Of a DNA stretch of 64,000 nucleotides, positions 58,455 through 64,000 are shown piece by piece (the first letter of the stretch is position 1; each line of letters starts with the position of its first letter). Below the pieces are notes generated by a model, which was not told the origin of the DNA, searched no databases, and saw only the letters and a list, made by a program, of their open reading frames with translations. The stretch comes from Apiospora phragmitis. Lineage: Eukaryota; Ascomycota; Sordariomycetes; Amphisphaeriales; Apiosporaceae. Where the stretch lies: assembly GCA_038363925.1 (NCBI GenBank), contig JAQQWL010000002.1, positions 744,001-808,000 on the forward strand, read 5' to 3'. A program made the translations under genes and the position numbers.

Positions 58455-61060
58455 AATATTATTTCCTTTTTTTAAAAAAAAATTAAGGGTTATAAATATT
58501 TAAAGGTTTATATTATAATATACGCTTATTATACTTAATTATATTTAAAAGTATAAATTACGTTTTAAAAAAAATTAAGCAAGGTGATATTCTTTTATTC
58601 GGTTTTTTATAATATTTTATTACTATGCTGTCGTATTTTTATTATAAGGTTCGTAGGTTTTTTTATATCGTTTTTATATAAAGAGTTTTAATTTCATTAA
58701 ATATATTTATTAAGATTACTCTCGTTTTAAGGTTTAAGGTATTATTTATTTTAGATTATAAAACATTATTAAATAATATTAAAAATTAAAAGATAAGCTT
58801 TAAACTATAGCGGAAAAAATCCTTCGCTTTTAAAAATAAAAAAAGTTTTAATTTAAAAAGATAATACGAGCGGTTTAACGCGGCATCGATAATAACAAAT
58901 AATTAAAGCGTGTAAAACGTAAAAAAGCGATAAAAAAAACTTATTATAAAATAGCAGCTAAACCGGCCTTTAAACTTATTTTAAGTCTTTCGCTAAACTT
59001 TTCTTTTAATTAAAACTAAATTTATTTAAACGTTTTATTAAGCCTTTATTATTAGCTAAGTTTAAGCTTATTTTATTTTAAACGTTTAAAACTCTTTAAT
59101 AATATTCTTTAAATATTTCTTAAGTTTTTAACTATTATCCTTTAATAAATAGTCTTTTTATTAAAAGACGTATTATAATCTTTATCTTATTCTTTTTAAT
59201 AATTTTATTAACTTTTTATTTATATTAATTTATTTCGACTTTTAGTTATATATTAATTTTATATATTTTTCAAAACTAATTTAAATAATAAAACATAAAA
59301 TATAAACGAAGTTTTTATTATTATAAGTAATTATAATTAATAAATAAATTCTAAAGTAAGTTTTACGATTTTAAATAATTTTATGTTTTAAAAGTTTAAT
59401 TTTTTACTTAATCGTTTAGTTTTAATATTTTATTAAAAAAATAAACGTTTTTTCCTTATTTAAAGATTAAATCTTTTAATATTTTAACTTATATAGTCGT
59501 AGTTAATAACAAGTCTCCTTTTAAAGGTTTTTTAATAATATTTAAATTATATTTATAATTAATTTAAAATAATAAAATACGTATAGTTTCGTTATTTATA
59601 TTATAATAAATATATTACGTTATTAAGAATATTATTACTTAATTAATTAATTTATAATTAATATAATATTATAAGTATTAATTTAATACTTTATTTATTT
59701 ATTAAACTTTCTTATTTATTTATAAGTAATGAATTATAAATAGGTTATATTTAACGCTGATTTAAATAATAAATAATTTTTAAAAATTTAATAAAAAAAG
59801 ATTTATTTTAATTTAAAATAATTATATCTAATAACTTTAATTAATTAATAGAAATGCGAAGAGATATAAATAAAGTTATTAGTATTATTAAATTCTTTAT
59901 AAAAAAATTATATTTTATAAATTTATTTATAATAATTAAGATATTATTATACTTAATTTCTATTAATAATTCTTAAAATAATAATAACTTAATTATAAAA
60001 TTAAGTATAATTATTACTAAAGTTTTATTAAATAACGAAAATAGTTATAATTCTTTATATAATTAATATTTTATAGCTTTAACTTTATTATTTAAATTAT
60101 ATTCGTTAATAATTTTAAATACACTTAACTTTGAACCTTTATAATTAAATTATTTCGTAATATGTTTTTAAGTTTTAAAATTCTTTTAATATTTATATAT
60201 AAAGTGTTTATAAAATCCTTTAATAAATTCTTTATAATATAATTTAAAGGTTTAAAGTTTATTTTTATAAAAAATAGTCTCTTTTTTAATATTAAAATAA
60301 ACTTTAATTTAATTAATAAAATTTAAAATGTACTTTTTAAACTTTTTAATTTATATTTTATAATATTATACTTTATTAATAATATTTAATTAATATAATA
60401 ATATAAGGTTAATATTTTAATATTTTATAAAAATAATCAAGATTTTTAATTAAACTTCCTTTTAATAAATTAATCGTCAATAAATAATTATATAACTGTT
60501 TTTTAAGTTCTTTATAATATTCTTTAGAAAAATTATTTATATTTTTAATTAAACTTATATATAAATATAAAGAATGGTTTTTTTTCTAATAATATTCGAG
60601 TTAAGCTTTTTAATAATAATAATATATATATAAAAGTCTTTAATTTTTTAAAAAGCCTTTTTCTAACGGTTAGTTCTTAATTTAACCTTTTTTAAATATA
60701 TTTTATTAAAGTTAACTTATTTTTTAATTAATTTTTAAATAATTTATTTATAATTAAAATGTTATTAAAATTATATTATATTTTATAACGTATTTAATAT
60801 TATATATAATTCGTTTGTATTATCTTTTAATATTAAAATATTTATTATTCTTTTATTTTTAATTTTTATTATTATTATAAATTATATATTTTTTATTTAT
60901 AGTTTTAAATTAATATAAAGCGTTTTTTTATTAGCTTAATTTTAAGCTATTAATAATATATAGTAAAAATGAATTTCGTTATTAAATAACGCTTTAATTA
61001 TAACTTTTTAATTATCAATTATTAATATAATATAATTATAAATATTTTAATTATTATTAT
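58455..61060 (-). mobile_element. Second copy of the Gypsy element, RT region missing
   Basis: Parallels 26,240-30,200 of the intact element in the same orientation: the plus-strand coiled-coil frame (58,700-59,080), the chromodomain and integrase region (59,250-60,050) and the part upstream of RT (60,560-61,000). The segment matching RT (about 28,650-29,600) is absent, and no LTRs are seen at either end. More heavily mutated than the first copy. Confidence 0.72.
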
Positions 61061-61065
61061 ATATA

Positions 61066-62585
61066 ACATAGTTTATTATTTAATTAATTATATTATTAAA
61101 TCGGCCACTCTTTTTTTAACTTACGTAATTAAAATTTAATACCTAACACTTTTATAATTATAATATTATTTTAATTAAAAAAAGATCGTATCGTTTTAAT
61201 AATTTAAATAACGTAAAAAGGTCTAAATTAAATTAGCTAAAGAGCTATTACGAAAGTGTATAATATTCCTCGAGGCACTCTAGGCGATCGACTCTATAAT
61301 ATCGAACCTCGACGCGAAGTCCGATATTTATAATATAGATTAAATCTAGTTAAAAAAAATACGCTTCCTAGTTATATAATTAATTTAAATATTTCACGAA
61401 TACAGCTTAATATTAATATTATAAGAGATATAATTATTCTTTTTAAATTATATAGCGGCGATAACGTTAATAAATATTAAATTAAACGATTCATTAATCG
61501 AAACCCGGACTTTAAAGCTTTAATAAACCGTTAATATACTTATTAAAAAGCTTTTTATAAAAAATTAAATATTACTTATAATTAATTCACGCTAGTCGTA
61601 AATATTAAAGCTAAATACGAAACTTTTATAAATATATATAAAACTTTAATAAAAATAGCTTTATAATAAGTATAATTTAATTAATAGTTATTATAATAGG
61701 TATTAATAAATATAAAAAGGCGATATTAAATTAAATTAATAATTAAAAATAATATTACTTTATAAATTAGTCTTATAAATATAGTTTATTAACCGATTTA
61801 TAATTAACTAGATTTTTAATAGTTAAACCGATAATAAAACGAGCTTTAATTAAATTCGATATTTTAATAAATATATTAAAATGTGGACGAAAAACTTTTA
61901 TCGCTTTTTAATTTTAAACGATTACGAAAGTTATATTTTAACCGAATTCGAAGAATATTATAAAAATAACGGCATCATTTTATTTTATTTACCTATTTAT
62001 ATTTTTTATTTATTTTAATTTTTAAATACAATACTTTATTTATTATTAAAACGTTTTTATTTTAAAAAATTAAAGCAATTCATTATAGTCTTAATAGATT
62101 ATATTATAAAAATAAATTCTTCTTTACTTTTAAAATCGTATATTTTATTATTTTTATAAAATATAAAATTAAATCTAAACTTAACGCATTTAATTTGATA
62201 CTTTATTATTTTTATAAAATAAGTAATAAAAAAAGAATACGTTTTTAAACGCTTAAATTTAATTCGTTACGTTTAAAAATAATTAGTACTTATAACGTTT
62301 AAACGTTATTTAATTTTTAATAAATAATTAAATACTTTATTTTTATTAAAAATAAAGTTTTTATTTATTAAAAAAAACTTTCTAATATAAATTTTAAATA
62401 TTATAAATTATATAATAATAATATATATAGTAATTTTTATAAAATAATAAATATATATTTTATAAAAGTTTAATTTAATACTTTTTAAACGTTGAATGAT
62501 TTAAAAATCGCTCGTTTAGTTTAAAAAAGCCTTTATTATATAAAAACATTAAAATCTATAAAATAAAAATCTAAAAGGGAACTAT
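61066..62585 (+). mobile_element. pogo/Fot1-type transposon copy 11, 3' truncated
   Basis: Starts ACATAGTTTATTATTTAA after TA, runs through the transposase and stops about 300 bases before the expected right end. The sequence then changes to TATCTAAAAAAGTCAAGAG, with a small CpA-containing patch near 62,590-62,640. Confidence 0.75.
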
Positions 62586-63394
62586 ATCTAAAAAAGTCAA
62601 GAGTTAACGGATCACGGTGATATAGGTGAGCTATTTAAAAAAGATTACTAGTTAACGGTATAATCCTAAGGGTATTAATAAAAGAGAGATAAGATATATA
62701 ATAATAAACGTTTCTTATATACCTTATATAAAAGATTTAATGCTTTAATATTTAAGTTAATATTAATTTAAATTATTAATAAAGTAAATAGTTTTAATAA
62801 CTTTATTATATAAATATTTTTACTTAATTACTTTTATTATTACTTATTATATTAATAAGTCGTCTTTTTTATTATAAGTTTAAATACTTTCTTATATTAT
62901 TAATATAAACTTAAATATATTTTATTTAGTTTTTTTTTAATTTAAATAGCGTTTATTATAATTAAATATAATTATTTTTAAAAATAATATTAAATTAAAA
63001 AATAATAAGATTATTTATATAAATAAAATAAAAACCTTAAATAAATAAAGTTTCGTTTAATATATAATATGATTATATTAAATATATAATTTAGAATAAT
63101 ATTAGTTATTTTAATAATATTTAATAACTCTTTAATATTATATAAAAATAATTTTCTTTTTTTATAATAATTATTTTTATTACATTTATATTATTTAAAG
63201 CTTATTAGATATCAGCTTTTTATAAAAACTTAAAGTTATTTAAGAATAATAAGTTTAATTAAACGTTTTTATTAACTTTTAAAAATAAATAAGTTCTTAT
63301 ATTATAATAAATTTATAAATTATTTATTATTATTATTATTATTATTTCAATCGTATTATTATTCGTTTACTTTTATTACTTTTTAACGCTTTTA
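62586..63394. other. AT-rich, unidentified
   Basis: 0.8 kb between two pogo copies, no readable motif. A short ATT trinucleotide run lies near 63,325-63,345. Confidence 0.45.
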
Positions 63395-64000
63395 AATTTT
63401 AATACGTAATAACTTTGTAATTATTATACTTGGAATTTTTTTAAATAATTATATTATTTTAACGATTTAAACCATACGTATCGATTAAATTCTTCATAAT
63501 TAAAAAAGCGCGGTTAAAATATATAACGTTTCGAGATTCATTTTACAAGACTAATAATATAATACTTTACTTTAACGCGCATATTAGTATTAATAATTAA
63601 AATTAAATTAAATTAAAAAGGAAGTATTTCGTAATTATATAATCGATTTAAATATTAAAAACATATTTTTAAATATAGCTAATATAAAAGATATAACTAA
63701 TTTCTTTATAATATCGCGCGGCAGCGACCGCGTTAAAAAGTATTAAATTAAGCGCTTTATTAATTATAACCCGGATTTTAAAACTTTAATAAACCGTTAA
63801 TAAGATTATTAAAAGGCTTTTTTATAAAGATGCAAGTATTATTTCCGGCTAGTTTACGTTAATTATAAGTATAAAAGCTAAATAAGATATTTTAAATAAA
63901 GTTATATAAAACTTTAACGAAACTAGCTTTATAATAAATATAATTAAATTAATTCTAGTTATAATACGTGCCGATCGATATAAAAAAGCAAAATTAATCT
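63395..64000 (+). mobile_element. pogo/Fot1-type transposon copy 12, cut by the window edge
   Basis: Aligns with the 5' part of the plus-strand copies from about 60 bases inside the left end, including the GCGGCAGCGACCGCG patch at about 63,718. The left terminal repeat is missing or unrecognisable. It continues past the window. Confidence 0.7.

Larger units (their letters stand above)
24655..64000. other. RIP-mutated AT-rich block filled with transposon fossils
   Basis: Composition changes sharply near 24,655. From there CpA and TpG are nearly absent while CpG survives and TpA is very common, the pattern left by repeat-induced point mutation (C to T in CpA on both strands). No long undamaged coding frame exists. 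A few short islands keep CpA/TpG and higher GC: 26,580-26,830, 31,915-32,240, 32,820-32,960 and around 48,610-48,650. The block runs off the right edge, so its full size is unknown. Confidence 0.93.

Noticed and set aside
24655..64000. Mitochondrial DNA insertion as an explanation for the AT richness
   Set aside because: No mitochondrial gene or rRNA pattern; CpG is retained while CpA is lost, and recognisable pogo and Gypsy elements recur, which fits RIP.
1..64000. CRISPR arrays, bacterial operons or prophage
   Set aside because: Spliced eukaryotic genes and fungal transposons throughout; no regularly spaced short repeats seen.

Overview
The window comes from a filamentous ascomycete (Pezizomycotina, most likely Sordariomycetes-like). 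Three things point there: genes with short GT-AG introns of about 50-150 nt, fungus-specific families (2EXR proteins, an XIP-type aquaporin, a large ankyrin family), and a gene-free AT-rich block with the marks of repeat-induced point mutation (RIP). Species is not determined. All percentages, homologies and families are read by eye from the sequence; no search was run.

Positions 1 to about 24,650 have ordinary base composition and hold the genes. From left to right: a secreted bicovalent FAD oxidase and an ACS-family MFS permease on the same strand; two tandem, divergent 2EXR-domain genes sharing a phase-1 intron; two small genes of unknown function; then a housekeeping group: PSF3 (GINS replication complex), the G-patch splicing factor TFIP11/Ntr1, mitochondrial Mn superoxide dismutase, and on the minus strand a six-exon aquaporin with NPI and NPARC motifs. 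The last items before the AT block are a decayed ankyrin-repeat gene and a short RGG-box fragment.

Four of these genes carry one or more single-base frame breaks next to short homopolymers (about seven in all). Compensating each break restores a whole number of codons and the family motifs. Because one gene (TFIP11/Ntr1) belongs to an essential family, the simplest reading is uncorrected sequencing error rather than a run of pseudogenes. This should be settled before any of them is called dead.

From about 24,655 to the window end (over 39 kb) the DNA is almost free of CpA and TpG, rich in TpA and packed with stops. It is a mosaic of RIP-mutated transposons: (i) at least a dozen full or partial copies of one pogo/Fot1-type DNA transposon of about 1.85 kb, with TA target duplications, ends reading ACGTGG...CCACGT, and a DDE transposase fossil ending in a zinc knuckle; (ii) a Ty3/Gypsy element with LTRs of about 0.7 kb (25,523-32,955, minus strand) nested inside one pogo copy, plus a second copy lacking the RT region (58,455-61,060) and an LTR scrap near 55.6 kb; (iii) a second, different Gypsy polymerase fossil on the plus strand near 38.5-39.8 kb. 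No live gene is visible there. Its size, its lack of genes and its position beside housekeeping genes fit a pericentromeric or centromeric AT isochore better than a subtelomere, but that is inference.
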